Of a stretch of DNA of 64,000 nt, positions 38,326 through 49,218 are shown piece after piece. Source of the DNA: Lampris incognitus. Its lineage: Eukaryota; Chordata; Actinopteri; Lampriformes; Lampridae. Both the position numbers and the translations under genes were made by a program. Location: the NCBI RefSeq assembly GCF_029633865.1, contig NC_079214.1:19966119-20030118 (forward strand), written 5' to 3'. The notes below the pieces were generated by a model, which had not been told where the DNA came from, ran no database searches, and worked only from the letters and a program-made list of their open reading frames with translations. Position 1 is the stretch's first letter; each line of letters opens with the position of its first letter.

Positions 38326-38642
38326 GATTAGGAACAAGTATTTTAGAAGGACCGCTCAGGTTGGACGCTTTGGAGACAAAGCAAGAGAGGCAAGATTGAG
38401 ATGGTTTGGACATGTGTGGAGGAGAGATGCTGGGTATATTGGGAGAAGGATGCTGAATATGGAGCTGCCAGGGAAGAGGAAAAGAGGAAGGCCAAAGAGG
38501 AGGTTTATGGATGTGGTGAGGGAGGACATGCAGGTGGCAGGTGTGACAGAGGAAGATGCAGAGGACAGGAAGAGTTGGAAATGGATGATCCGCTGTGGCG
38601 ACCCCTAACTAGCCGAAAGTAGTAGTAGTATAGTATGGAAAG

Positions 38643-39867
38643 TGAGAAAAAAAATTCAAGTCTTAGGGAAAGGAATTTACTTGAGAGGGGAAAAAAGTCC
38701 ATGCAGTGTGTGCTTTAGTGTTTTGTTTTTTTGTTTTTGTTTTTTGAGAAAGTGCAAGATTTCATACTGTGATCGACACTCCAGTCCAGACGGCGTCTCG
38801 GTGTCACTGTTTGGGAGCATAGAAATGACTAAATGATTGCCAACAATCTTGACATGACGTCAAATTTAAATTCAAATAAGGGCTTTTCAATCTGTTCAGT
38901 GTATTTTCTCTTACCGAATAGTAAAAGGACAAAGAGAACAGGAGCAGTTCATCCTTCTGCCCAGTGACGGATCTAAATTCTGCCAAGAGTATGAAGGTAC
39001 TTTCTTCCCAACTCACCCGAACACTAGGTGATCTCTCTCATTAAGCCTGACCTCTTACACTTACGGTGCAGCAATCAGTGAAATTATCTGGCTTTTTGTG
39101 ATTGGTTGAAAAGAATGATCGTGATACTGTTGGCCCTTAGTGGTGTGTGGTTACGTGCTGTGTTCAGAATGCTGTTTCGTTGCCACTAGAGGTCCCTCTA
39201 ACTTCACTTCCAGAGGCTACTGCTGCGGTATTCAAGTCATTCATGTATTTTTATTCATTCGCATTAATTTTAGACGAATACAGTCGACGGAGATAATCTG
39301 TCAGGAGCTGCAGTAGGCTACCTCATAAGGCAACAACACAGCAGAAGCCCTTCACATCATACGCTGGGTCGAATCCCATGGTTTCAGGAACCAGGCTAAA
39401 TGAAGTCAAACTAATTAATGGTAAACATAACAAACATTTGAAATCCCCCAGCAAGGTATTGCTGAAGGGTATCACCTGCCTGTGTATTCATTTTAGGGCA
39501 GTTTAAATCATATTGTATCAGTGTCGTAACCCCATAGCTAAAACATGTTTTGTTATTTTGATGAAATTTTGTAGTCCATCTGCAGTATGTAGGAACCTGT
39601 CCACAATTGGCATTTTTCAAATGTTTCACTTAGATAGCTCAGCTTCCACAGAAAAGTGTCGCCCCCCCCCCCCACAGTTTATCTAAATTCCTTTAAAGTG
39701 AAATCTTTGGACACATACGATTTATGCCAGACACTCATGTGATGTGATGTGATGTAATGTAAGATCACACCCATGCCATATACAATGTTAGTGTTAGTAG
39801 CTCTCCTGTCTTATAAGGACTATGCACTTGGTAGTGCACTCAGCACTGACACCAAGCAGCCATAAAG

Positions 39868-39870
<3 letters not shown>
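38643..39870. other. Non-coding, no feature
   Basis: Only a C-run near 39662 and a short gtgatgtgat repeat near 39738-39760. No exon recognised. Confidence 0.4.

Positions 39871-39933
<63 letters not shown>
39871..39933. repeat. (GT)n microsatellite
   Basis: About 31 uninterrupted TG units. Confidence 0.97.
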
Positions 39934-39936
<3 letters not shown>

Positions 39937-41600
39937 AGCGAGAGCGTGAGATGGGGAGGTGGACAGCTGTCCTTAGAGGTCAAGTCTTCTCCTGTTTCTG
40001 CTTCTTCGGAGCCAACACTTGCGTGAATATCCAGAGGATGACGTCACAGCCTCAGCAGCAAGGCCAAGATGGTCCTACAAAGCCAAGTTCGGTTTCCACA
40101 GAGATGTGTCAAACATCAAAACAACCCGCCGTCCAACACAGTGTGTGTGTGGGGGGGGGGTCGGGCTGGGGGGACATAAGGTTGCCTCATAGCACAACAC
40201 CATCAACAGCCTGATTTTCATGACAGAGGAAAGCACTGGTCTGACCGGACCTCACTCAGATTTCATAAAACTGGGTTTTTTTTACTGTCAGATATGTTTT
40301 TCTCTGATTCTTTTGATCACGTCACGAGCAGAGACAGCTGGAATATACAAATATTTGTTTAACGTACTGTTTACACTGCTTTTGTTCTTGGCCATTAAAC
40401 ATAGCGATTTAACCTGAGCACAAGTAAACCCTATTAATCTGTGGTCATGACCAGGCCTTACCGTGTTTCTCAGTCTGTCTGCCAGCGTGGTCGGTCATGT
40501 GTATGAGCAAGGCACACAAACCATGTTGACACCCAAAGTATTTGGTATTTGGGTGCTGTAACATGCCAGCTGGATTACAGGAACATGTTTCGAACACAGT
40601 CAGACCCCCGTCCATCTTAAACTGAGGTGATCAATCTCAATAGCTCATTTGTGGCCATGCAGCATAAAACAGTATATCTGCATAGTAGGCTATAATATCA
40701 AGTAGTTGAGCATTATAGTTTGCAGAATATAGAGTACATATATACATACATATATATGCAGTATATCAAAGTTTCTGTTTTGAAATGGTTACCGGTTAGG
40801 AAAATAATAGATTAAACCTGTGAGAGATTTGCCAATAAGAATAAGCCTTCAGTATTGAAATTGAATAGCCATAATCAAGTAGATTCAGTGTGTCCCTGTG
40901 TGTGTCTTGATCCCCAGTTTTCGGGACTATGTGGACCTTTTGTTTCTTACCCATACTGTTCCACCTGTACTATGGATCTAAATGCATTTATGAATGTCTG
41001 GTTGAACATAAAGTATTTGTCTCAAGCGGAGATACAATGCAAGTTCTCTCAGTGCAACACATTTTCCAGTGATTTATTTATATTGACTGATAATGTTATA
41101 TGTTTTGCATTGAAATCAGTTGGGGTTTTTTTATTTTAGACCCACTGAACTTATAATAAATAGCCTGGGACTAGTAACGGAGGATCATTTGGGGAACGCC
41201 ATAGCTGCAGACACTTATTCATAGATTTCAAATCAATTAACAGCCATTTGAATCCATTCTTGAGCACAGGGGGTAATGTGTTGGCTTTTACTAGTGAACA
41301 TTCAACACACAGGCTTCTATTATAAAGTCGTTTCATCCTGGCGTCAGAGCACCTGTTCAAATCAAAAAATGGCTGAATCGCTTAACTGTACAGAAAAATT
41401 AACTTCTGCTCATACAATGTGGGTTTTCTGTGAACGGGGCAGGGGCAAAGCAGCTCGCTGAAGGTGGCTCGGACCGCTGAGTAGTCAAGGGCTAGTAACA
41501 CACCAAAACTCACAAGCGGTAGGAAGTTGGGTTTTTTGTTTTTTGTTTTTTTACTGCAAATGGCTGCACATCTAATCTCATTGTTGTTGCCAAAAAATTT
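39934..41600. other. Non-coding, no feature
   Basis: A G-run lies near 40151; no exon or repeat family recognised. Confidence 0.35.
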
Positions 41601-41646
41601 TTAACTCTTCTCTCTGGTTGTACAAATAACCAGAGAGAAGAGTTAA
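41601..41646. repeat. Perfect 19-bp inverted repeat
   Basis: Positions 41601-41619 and 41628-41646 are exact reverse complements with an 8-base loop. There is no following T-run suggestive of an RNA gene, so it may be a small foldback element. Confidence 0.92.
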
Positions 41647-41795
41647 CAGAAGATGCTGTGAGGGAAAGGTTCATGGACACATTCTGAAATGTCATTATGT
41701 TTTTTCGATGTTCCAGGTTATGGTGAATTACTGCCATAGTGGAAATGAGATGAGGTTACAGCTGCATACCCTGCAGCCTATCCCTAAATTCACAA

Positions 41796-41802
<7 letters not shown>

Positions 41803-41857
<55 letters not shown>

Positions 41858-42040
41858 CGCAAGTTTGTGCAGCTATCCTTATTAGAACATTTCATTGACT
41901 TTCATTCATTGTGGACAGCCTAACTCAAATCTTAACCCTAACCATAACCAATTCATGCCTAACTCTAACCTTAACCACGCCCCCATGAAGACTATTGGGC
42001 CTATTTACTATTTATACCGGAAAAGATCTCCAAAAGTTAA

Positions 42041-42097
<57 letters not shown>
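41803..42097. repeat. Two (AC)n microsatellites
   Basis: AC tracts at about 41803-41855 and 42043-42097 are separated by about 190 bases with imperfect taaccctaacc-like motifs (41930-41975). The latter are too irregular to be telomeric. Confidence 0.95.
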
Positions 42098-42101
<4 letters not shown>

Positions 42102-42222
42102 CAGAACACTCCCCTAGACAAATCCTTCTCATTGCTGTCCTGGTTCCAATGTGTATTTTTTATTTATTTATTTTACCATGAGGTTGAGATGGAAATAGGA
42201 GGTAGGGTCATTTTCAAAAAGT

Positions 42223-43740
42223 ATGGCTTCACAGGGACTCAAACTGGCTCACCAACAGTGGGATGACCCCACAAAGCTCTTGGCCATCCTACCACCCCTA
42301 AACAAGGGTTGCATGAATTTAGATGTTGCACGCTTTGTGAAAACCTGCAATCCCATGGTACCGCCCTCTAAGCTGAAAGACAGAGAGTACCATGATGCTG
42401 GAAAAAAAATAAAAGAGCCTGAGGTTGTGGTGCCAGAAACATCATTTGTTGGCCCTTAGCAGGACTTTGGTAAGTGCTATACATAGCGAGGCATGAGGCA
42501 ATGGGAGCACAACACTGAACACATGCTCTGTTCTTATTTAGACTCGGAGTGCATTCAATATATTTATTCAACGTGGTAGTTTTTATTCGATAAAAAGGGA
42601 CGCACTCTGAGGAAAAGCTAGGAAATGATTATCATTATTGATTAGTAACGATTCATTCTTGATTTATCATGGATGATTGTATTAATAATGGTAAACATAA
42701 TTTATGTAACACATTTCGTAACGTAGTTACAAAGTGTTTGCATTACATAATTTGCATTAGAATAATGCAAACACTATAATAATGGACAATCCCCCAGTAC
42801 ATTTATCCAAATGGGTGTCTAAGAACAGGACATCTGAAGTGCTTTTAGAAAGAGCATTACCGTCCTGAGCTTGGCCAGGTGTTCTGAGGGGGATTCTGCC
42901 GGCCTAGTGATGGTTGGTCGGGGTCTTTGTCACCTCTTCACACCCGATTGCCCTCTGATCCCAGTTGTGCACACGCCCCTTCAAGAATTCCCAGACCGTG
43001 CCATGGGGGCCGCCATCTTTCCCAGCCCACATGCTGACCGGCGGCCAGCTGCCACTATAGGCCCTTCGTCACATTTACGGCTGTCACCAAGGCCAGGGGA
43101 GCGGGGAGGGGGCACTTGGAAATAATTGAAGGGCCAATTCTCAAGAGGTTATAAATCCGTTTCGGGAAAGAAAAAAAGTTCTCTGAATGATGTAATTTAA
43201 TTCAATCAGCTTTCAAAATGCTTTTACTCAAACCCACACTTGTTGCCAACCCTCCCGATTTTCTCGGGAGACTCCCGATTTTCACTGCCCTCTCCCAGTT
43301 TCACAATTCTCCCGTATTTCTTCCGATTTATGACAACTGTTCACCTTTTCCCCCTTTCGTTACCACAAACTGTACGACGATAACGTTCTACTGTTTCCAC
43401 CCGGACAATAATACAGCTGCACCAAGGTTGTCCTCCCCGCGTCGTTTCCGCGGCATGCACGCGGGAGCTGCTCGCCTCGTCCTCCTCAGCGACTCTTGAC
43501 GGAGAAAAAAATGGAGAGTTCGAAGAGAAACAAGCTTTTTATTTATGGCATTATTTTGTTTTATAATCGGCTACAGAAGTTACAGAGGCTGGTTACAGAG
43601 GAAACAGCGGAATTTCTTTATTTTTATTTGCAGTAATAGAGCTGGGGGGGGGGGGGATGGCCACGGTTTAGGTTGACCTGGGTTGCCTTTGGGAAGAAGT
43701 AAAATGTTCTGTATATAACACTTAAAACACAGTTACTTGG
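42223..43740. other. Non-coding; unassigned frame, small hairpin, CCCGA motif region
   Basis: A 78-codon plus-strand frame at 42223-42459 has non-repetitive composition but no recognised family. A 12-bp inverted pair lies at 42734-42745 / 42763-42774. The stretch 43240-43330 carries repeated ctcccgattttc-like motifs. A C/G run occurs at 43644-43655. Confidence 0.35.
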
Positions 43741-44285
43741 CCCGGGTGGTAAAGACAGCGCAGGGGATTGTGGGAGCTGTGCTCCCGGACCTGGATGCTG
43801 CGTATGCTGGCCGCCTACAGAAGAAAGCCAGCAACATCAGCAAAGACGCAACACGCCCAGGTCACCGTCTGTTTGTTCCTTTGCCATCGGGGAACAGATA
43901 CCGCACCATCAAAACCCGGACTAACAGGCTGAGGAACAGCTTCTTCCCCAGAGCTGCAGCCTCCACCCCTACACACACACACACACACACACACACACCT
44001 GCCTACAGCTGCTGAGGACTAACTGCCACTAAAGCCGCTGCAATATTAACTATGTGCAATAATCCCATGCACTATTTTGAACTTTAAAAGCCGCTGCTAT
44101 CTTTTGTTGTCTCATTATCATTTTTTGCTACCTCACTTATTTCTACTACCTCACTTGTTTATATTAAATGCTGTTTGTCTTTTTTATTATTATCATTTAC
44201 CTTGTCTAGTGCTGCTGGTCTGAGAGTCACCAAATGTAATTTTGTTGTGTGTGCACAATGACATAAAGTATATTATCTTACCTTA
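43739..44285 (+). mobile_element. 3' end of a fish non-LTR retrotransposon
   Basis: The frame 43739-44015 contains LQKKASNISKDATRPGHRLF and RTNRLRNSFFPRAAA. This is the C-terminal end of ORF2 in a group of fish LINEs (Rex-like). It is interrupted by (AC)n at about 43971-43999. The untranslated end runs to a segment with gacataaagtatattatctta. It is strongly 5'-truncated and abuts the L2 3' end on the right. Confidence 0.75.
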
Positions 44286-45007
44286 CAAAGTGCTTTACTC
44301 TCAATACAGACAATACAAATACATACATAAAATACATTGAATGAATATAAAACATGGCATAGGGAATAATGGACCAAGCTAAAAAGGAACCAAAACAGAA
44401 GGCAGGGATCGGGCTCTATAAAAGGGCTTGCCTAAAAGATGGGTTTTTGGAAACCACTTAAAACAGTCCAAAGATTCAGCAAATCTAATAGATTGGGGAA
44501 GATTGTTCCAAAGGCTTGGGGCTAAAACTGCAGAGGCGCGGTCACCTGTTGTTTTGCAGTTGGAGTGGGGGATGGATAAAGACCGAGGTTTGAGGACCGG
44601 AGTGGTCGGGAAGTGGAATGAGGAGATCAAAAAATGTAACTGGGAGCAAGATCATGCAGTGCTTTAAATGTAATCAATAAGATCTTGTAGATTATTCTGA
44701 ATTGTACGGGAAGCCAATGGAGGGATGCAAGAATAGGGGTAATATGGGACCTACGGCTAGTTCTAGTTAGTAGTCTAGCAGCTGCATTCTGAACCAACTA
44801 GATGATTTAAAGTAGCTTGGTTGAGACCAGAGTAGAGGAAGTTACAGTAATCTAGATGGGAGAAAATTAAAGTGTGAATTAATATTTCGATATCGTTAAA
44901 AGACAAAATATTTCTGATTTTTGCAATATTGCTTAGCTGAAGAAAGCAGGATTGGACAAGTTGAGTAACATGGTGATTAAAAGACATATTCTGGTCAAAG
45001 ATGATAC
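44286..45007 (-). mobile_element. L2 LINE, 3' segment (minus strand), left of the gypsy insertion
   Basis: On the minus strand this holds the C-terminal part of L2 ORF2: a segment with NLSF-like NMSFNHHVTQLVQS and FSHLDYCNFLYSGL, then the LWNNLPQSIRF end at about 44379-44630. The 3' untranslated end runs toward 44286 and contains the complement of agtaaagcactttgta. The frame is broken. It continues at 49219 on the other side of the inserted LTR element. Confidence 0.88.
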
Positions 45008-45219
45008 TGTGGTGACCCACATCTATATAACGAGAGACATTCACCTAAGAAGACGGTGTACCTTTAAGGGAAGAGGTGAGGGGTCAGATAATGCACTTCC
45101 GCTTCCGGTTCACGGTTCAGTGTCGTTGTCGAATGTATGACATGCTAAGTTGGAGCTAGTAAACTACCTCGACTACGTCTACTCTCACGTCTCCTGTCTC
45201 GTTGTTTTCTAACTCCACA
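45008..45219 (+). repeat. 5' LTR of the gypsy element
   Basis: It differs from the 3' LTR at 45031, 45051, 45077, 45100 and 45114 only; its last 105 bases are identical to the 3' LTR. Confidence 0.92.
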
Positions 45220-45247
45220 ATACCAAGATTCGACAACGGCGCGAGCA

Positions 45248-45781
45248 ATGACACTGTTGGAAGCTCCGCCAGCTGCTGGCAAGTACGATGCTATAAAGAC
45301 ATTCCTCCTGAAACTATTTGAACTGTCGGAGCTGGAGAAGGCAGACCGTTTACTGTCCCTGAATGGCCTCGGCGACGGCAAACTGTCTGAGTTAATGGAA
45401 AAAATGCTGTCTGTGCTGGGATCGGCTGATCCGGCCTTTCTTTTCACACACATTTTTCTGAGGCAGCTTCCCGCGCCTGTACGCACAGCACTGGCCAGTT
45501 CTCCTCTCGCCGCCTCCAAGGACTACCGTTCTCTGGCTGCTGAAGCAGACAGGGTTTTCCTGGCCAACCGGCAACAGTTTGTGCATGCCCTGCTACCCCA
45601 CCAGACCGCCCCACCACCACCTGTGTACGACTATATGGACACCGCGGCTGCGGTGACAGCCCGCCGCCAACCTGACGACGGGCTCTGTTATTACCATGCC
45701 AGGTTTGGGGCAAAAGCAAAACAGTGTCGCAAACCCTGCAGTTACAGGGTTCAGGGAAACGCCAAGGCCGGCGCTCGTTAA
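45248..45781 (+). CDS. Gypsy Gag with CHCC motif
   Basis: An intact 177-codon frame starts at ATG 45248, 28 bases after the 5' LTR. The N-terminal half is a helical capsid-like domain (LLKLFELSELEKADRLLSL) and is followed by a proline-rich stretch. Near the C-terminus, CYYHARFGAKAKQCRKPC gives C-x2-H-x9-C-x3-C, the CHCC motif of CsRn1-group Gag proteins. Gag would form the particle and bind element RNA. The start has no in-frame ATG upstream within the leader. Confidence 0.85.
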   Translation: MTLLEAPPAAGKYDAIKTFLLKLFELSELEKADRLLSLNGLGDGKLSELMEKMLSVLGSADPAFLFTHIFLRQLPAPVRTALASSPLAASKDYRSLAAEADRVFLANRQQFVHALLPHQTAPPPPVYDYMDTAAAVTARRQPDDGLCYYHARFGAKAKQCRKPCSYRVQGNAKAGAR

Positions 45782-46236
45782 CGGCTATGGGCGCCGGCCG
45801 TGACTGCAAGCTGTTGTTCATCAGAGACTCCTTGTCGGGCCGGCGGCTGCTGGTTGACTCTGGCGCTCAACGCAGCATACTACCAGCACAAGCTGTGGAC
45901 ACGATGACCGACAGTCACGGCCCCCAGATGGACGCCGTCCATTCGGACGTACGGTATCAGACATGTGGACGTGTGTTTTGGCGGCCGACGTTTCGGCTGG
46001 GACTTTGTGATGGCTGCTGTATCCACCCCGCTCCTAGGTGCGGATTTCCTCTGTGCTTTCAACCTGCTGGTGGATTTTAAAAACTGTCGCGTGATTGATG
46101 CCGTCTCTTTTGCGTCATACCCCTGCACGCTTGGGGGGCTGGAGCGCTGTGCCTCGCTAACACACTCTCCACCGGGGATCCATACCAACGCCTGCTCGCA
46201 AATTTCCCCGAGCTCACCACACCCACCTTCTCCTCG
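45724..46236 (+). pseudogene. Gypsy aspartic protease, frame-broken
   Basis: The frame from 45724 overlaps the gag end in another phase and holds the catalytic LVDSGA at about 45850-45870. The C-terminal protease segment (PLLGADFLCAFNLL) is in a different frame, within 45965-46333. A frame change therefore lies between about 45940 and 45970, and another before the RT start near 46230. The enzyme would cleave Gag-Pol. Confidence 0.8.
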
Positions 46237-46239
46237 GCG

Positions 46240-47720
46240 GTGGCCAAGCACGGCGTGGAACATCATATCACCACAGTGGGCCCCCCAGTTTACGCCCGGG
46301 CCCGACGCCTCGACTCGGCCAAGCTCGCAATAGCCAGGGAGGAGTTTTCGACTATGGAGCGCCTCGGCATTGTCCGCCATTCTGACAGCCCGTGGGCTTC
46401 CCCTCTTCACATGGTTACTAAGGCCGACGGGGGTTGGCGCCCGTGCGGGGACTACCGTCGCCTAAACAATGCCACGACCCCCGACCGACAAGATTTCTCT
46501 ACCCACCTGGCGGGCGCTGCCATCTATTCCAAAATCGACTTAGCGCGGGGGTATCACCAAGTGCCGGTCCACCCACAGGATGTCCCAAAAACGGCTGTCA
46601 TCACACCCTTTGGGCTCTTTGAGTTCTTACGTATGCCTTTCGGCCTTAAAGGGGCGGCGCAGACGTTTCAGCGCCTTATGGATTCTGTGCTCCGCGACAT
46701 GCCATTTTTGTTTGTGTACTTAAGACGACATCCTCGTGGCCAGCGCGTCGGCGGAGGAACACATGACGCACCTCAGACAGCTGTTCGACAGGCTCAGCGA
46801 ACACGGCCTCATCATCAACCCAGCTAAGTGTCAGTTCGGGGAGTCGTCCATCACCTTCCTCGGGCACCACATCACTCCACAGGGGGTCGTTCCCCTCCCT
46901 GCCAGGGTTGAGGCTGTCACCATGTTCCCCCGCCCCCGCACTGTACAGTCGCTGCAGGAATTCCTGGGCATGGTGAACTTTTATAGCCGTTTCCTGCCCC
47001 GTACCGCCCACATCATGCGTCCCCTGTATGAGGCCCTGCGGGGTAAGAAGTCTAAGGACGAGCTGGACTGGTCTTCGGGGATGGACGAGGCTTTTGTGGC
47101 CGCCAAGACCGTGCTGGCCAACGCTGCGCTGCTAGCTCACCCGTCGAGTGCCGCCCCCATAGCCCTTACAACGGATGCCTCCGACTACGCCGTGGGGGCC
47201 GTGTGTGAGCAGTGGGTGGGGGGGGGCTGGCAGCCGTTGGCGTTCTTCAGTAAACAACTCCATGAGAGCGAGCGCAAATACAGCACCTTTGATAGGGAAC
47301 TACTGGGTCTCTTCCTCGCAACCAGACACTTTAGGTTCCTATTGGAGGGCCGACAGTTCACCGCTTTCGTGGACCACAAACCGCTGACGTTCTGTATGGC
47401 CAAAACCTCAGAACCGTGGTCTGGGCGTCAGCAGCGCCATCTCGCGGCGGTTTCCGAGTTTACCACGGATATACAACATGTGTCGGGCAAGGATAACTTC
47501 GTCGCTGACTGCCTTTCACGGGCGGTTGTTAACGCCGTTCACTTGGGACTCGACTACGCCGCTATGGCAGCGGACCAAGCCAAGGACGCGACCGTTCAAG
47601 ACTACTGGTCGACCCCTACGGCGCTATGGCTGGAGGACGTGACATTCGACGCGGCCAATACCACCCTCCTCTGTGACATCTCCACCGGTCAACCGCGCCC
47701 CCTGGTGCCTACTTCCTGGC
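46240..47720 (+). pseudogene. Gypsy reverse transcriptase and RNase H, frame-broken
   Basis: The frame 46240-46827 covers the RT fingers and palm (SPWASPLHMVTKADGGWRPC, the KIDLARGYHQVPV aspartate box, and FGLKGAAQTFQRLMD). At 46721-46724 a one-base shift splits the YxDD catalytic box. RT and RNase H then continue in the frame 46736-47767, with FLGHHITPQG, the TTDASDYAVGAV RNase H box near 47170 and the connection segment VDHKPLTF. A further frame change occurs near 47718 before integrase. A missing or extra base at each point is the simplest reading. Confidence 0.85.
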
Positions 47721-47721
47721 G

Positions 47722-48834
47722 GTGCTGGTTTTCGACACCGTCCACGGCCTTTCCCACCCGGGAGTGAAGGCCTCGACCAAGCTGGTGAGCGTCAAGTTCG
47801 TTTGGCCTTGGCTCCGTAAGGATGTTAGAGCCTGGGCCGGCTTGTGTGTGGCGTGCCAACGCGCCAAGGTGCACCGCCATACCAAGGCCCCTTTGGCGCC
47901 GTTTGTGGTTCCAGAGAGGCGGTTTGACCACGTCAATGTTGACCTGGTGGGTCCCCTGCCCCCCTCCCGTGATTATACGTTCCTCCTCACTATTTTGGAC
48001 AGGGCCACCAGGTGGCCAGAGGCTATTCCCTTGTCCTCCACGATGGCAGCAGAGGTAGCACGGGCGTTCATCGACTGCTGGGTGGCCCGTTTCGGCACGC
48101 CTGGTGACATCACGAGCGACCGGGGCTCCCAGTTTACCTCGGAGCTCTGGACGGTGGTCGCTGAGCACCTGGGGGTGAAGATCCACCGCACTACGTCGTA
48201 CAACCCGCAGAGCAATGGACTTTGTGAGCGGTTCCATCGGGACATGAAAGCCGCTCTGCGGGCAAGCCTCACTGGCTGCGACTGGATGGACCGGCTCCCG
48301 TGGGTCATGCTCGGCCTTCGTTCGGCCCCGAAGGAGGACCTCCAGACCTCCTCCGCTGTGCTGGTGTATGGCCAGCCCCTGCGGGTTCCGGGGGAGTTTC
48401 TTCCGGATGCTACGGCTCCCTGGTCGGCCGCCTCTCACCTCAGTGCGTCCCGGAGCGCTGCCGGTGCCTTCGCTCCCGTTCCGATGTCTCAACACTGCCT
48501 CCCCCGGTCCTACGTCCCCAAGGATCTGCCATCGGCGAGGTACGTTTTCTATAGGCACGACAGCCATCGGTCCCCGCTGCAGCCCCCATACGACGGGCCC
48601 TTCCGCATCCTGGAGGCGGGGGATAAGAACTTTGTGGTGGACATGGGGGGCAGGCCGGAGCGGGTCGCTATAGACCGTCTCAAGCCCACTCACTTGGACA
48701 TTGGGGAGCCAAACAATTGGCCTTACCCCCGCGGCGGGGGCACCCTCCTAGGTCGGCCCCGGCACCTGCCTCTGTTCCTGCTTCGGCCCCGCCTATGGCC
48801 CGGGTTTCGGCCCCATCTGTTTCCCCTCCTGTGA
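47722..48834 (+). CDS. Gypsy integrase
   Basis: This open frame of 370 codons starts at the HHCC zinc-binding region (HGLSHPG and C-x2-C in CVACQ). The catalytic triad is D in VDLVGPL, D in TSDRGSQ, and E in NGLCERFH, in the DD35E pattern. A GPF/Y-like C-terminal segment (PPYDGPFRIL) follows. It has no chromodomain, unlike the element at 16391-20293. The frame is intact in itself, but in the element it is part of Pol and cut off from RT by the shift near 47718. Confidence 0.88.
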   Translation: MLVFDTVHGLSHPGVKASTKLVSVKFVWPWLRKDVRAWAGLCVACQRAKVHRHTKAPLAPFVVPERRFDHVNVDLVGPLPPSRDYTFLLTILDRATRWPEAIPLSSTMAAEVARAFIDCWVARFGTPGDITSDRGSQFTSELWTVVAEHLGVKIHRTTSYNPQSNGLCERFHRDMKAALRASLTGCDWMDRLPWVMLGLRSAPKEDLQTSSAVLVYGQPLRVPGEFLPDATAPWSAASHLSASRSAAGAFAPVPMSQHCLPRSYVPKDLPSARYVFYRHDSHRSPLQPPYDGPFRILEAGDKNFVVDMGGRPERVAIDRLKPTHLDIGEPNNWPYPRGGGTLLGRPRHLPLFLLRPRLWPGFRPHLFPLL

Positions 48835-49002
48835 AGCGCAGCCGTTATGGCCGCAGGGTCTGCCCCCCCACTCGTCACCTGTTTTCCCCGTGACTTTGCA
48901 CTATGTCATTGACTGTTCTGTTGTAGAGTCTATTTTTATGTTCATGACTTGCACTTTTGCTGTTTTGCATTGTTTTGTGTAGGTGAATTCTGGGGGGGCG
49001 TG
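48835..49002 (+). other. Gypsy 3' untranslated region and polypurine tract
   Basis: The non-coding end of the element holds a polypurine tract tctgggggggcg just before the 3' LTR, the expected plus-strand priming site. Confidence 0.7.
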
Positions 49003-49214
49003 TGTGGTGACCCACATCTATATAATGAGAGACATTCACCTAAGAGGACGGTGTACCTTTAAGGGAAGAGGCGAGGGGTCAGATAATGCACTTCTGCTTC
49101 CGGTTCACAGTTCAGTGTCGTTGTCGAATGTATGACATGCTAAGTTGGAGCTAGTAAACTACCTCGACTACGTCTACTCTCACGTCTCCTGTCTCGTTGT
49201 TTTCTAACTCCACA
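49003..49214 (+). repeat. 3' LTR of the gypsy element
   Basis: It begins TGTGG after the polypurine tract, ends CCACA, and is followed by the target duplicate atac. Confidence 0.92.
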
Positions 49215-49218
49215 ATAC

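Larger units (their letters stand above)
36700..38608 (+). pseudogene. RTE LINE reverse transcriptase, disrupted
   Basis: Segments in order: a linker (AYNELYERLDTKEGEKDLYRL) at about 36730-36930; the RT core at about 37020-37445 with KAVGPDDIPVEAW and FKNKGHVQSCSNYRGI; a stop just after 37441; and the continuation at 37445-37945. The RT catalytic box appears as FMDDIVI near 37728. The C-terminal zinc-like segment is at about 38330-38608. Frame changes at the GA tract, at about 37445-37500 and after 37945, plus the internal SINE insertion, make it non-functional. Confidence 0.85.
36691..38626 (+). mobile_element. RTE-type LINE, 5'-truncated, with 16-bp target duplication
   Basis: The direct repeat agtatagtatggaaag lies at 36675-36690 and 38627-38642. 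The element begins inside the region before the reverse transcriptase, carries RT and C-terminal sequence on the plus strand, and ends gccgaaagtagtagt with an AGT tail. The C-terminus (RWFGHVWRR; WKWMIRCGDP) is typical of fish RTE elements. A (GA)n tract at 36932-36989 and a SINE 3' end at about 38190-38325 interrupt it. Two related truncated 3' ends occur at about 21357 and 26708. Confidence 0.9.
45008..49214 (+). mobile_element. Ty3/gypsy LTR retrotransposon (CsRn1-like) inserted in L2
   Basis: Two 212-bp LTRs (45008-45219, 49003-49214) start TGTGG and end CCACA. They are flanked by the 4-bp duplication atac (45004-45007, 49215-49218). The internal order is gag, protease, RT, RNase H, integrase on the plus strand. 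Gag ends in a CHCC motif instead of the usual CCHC knuckle, a hallmark of the CsRn1 group, which also makes 4-bp duplications. The LTRs differ at five positions (about 97.6% identical), so insertion is fairly recent. Several single-base frame breaks in pol make this copy defective. Confidence 0.92.

Noticed and set aside
47689-48693. 334-codon minus-strand frame
   Set aside because: Antisense shadow of the GC-rich gypsy integrase coding sequence.
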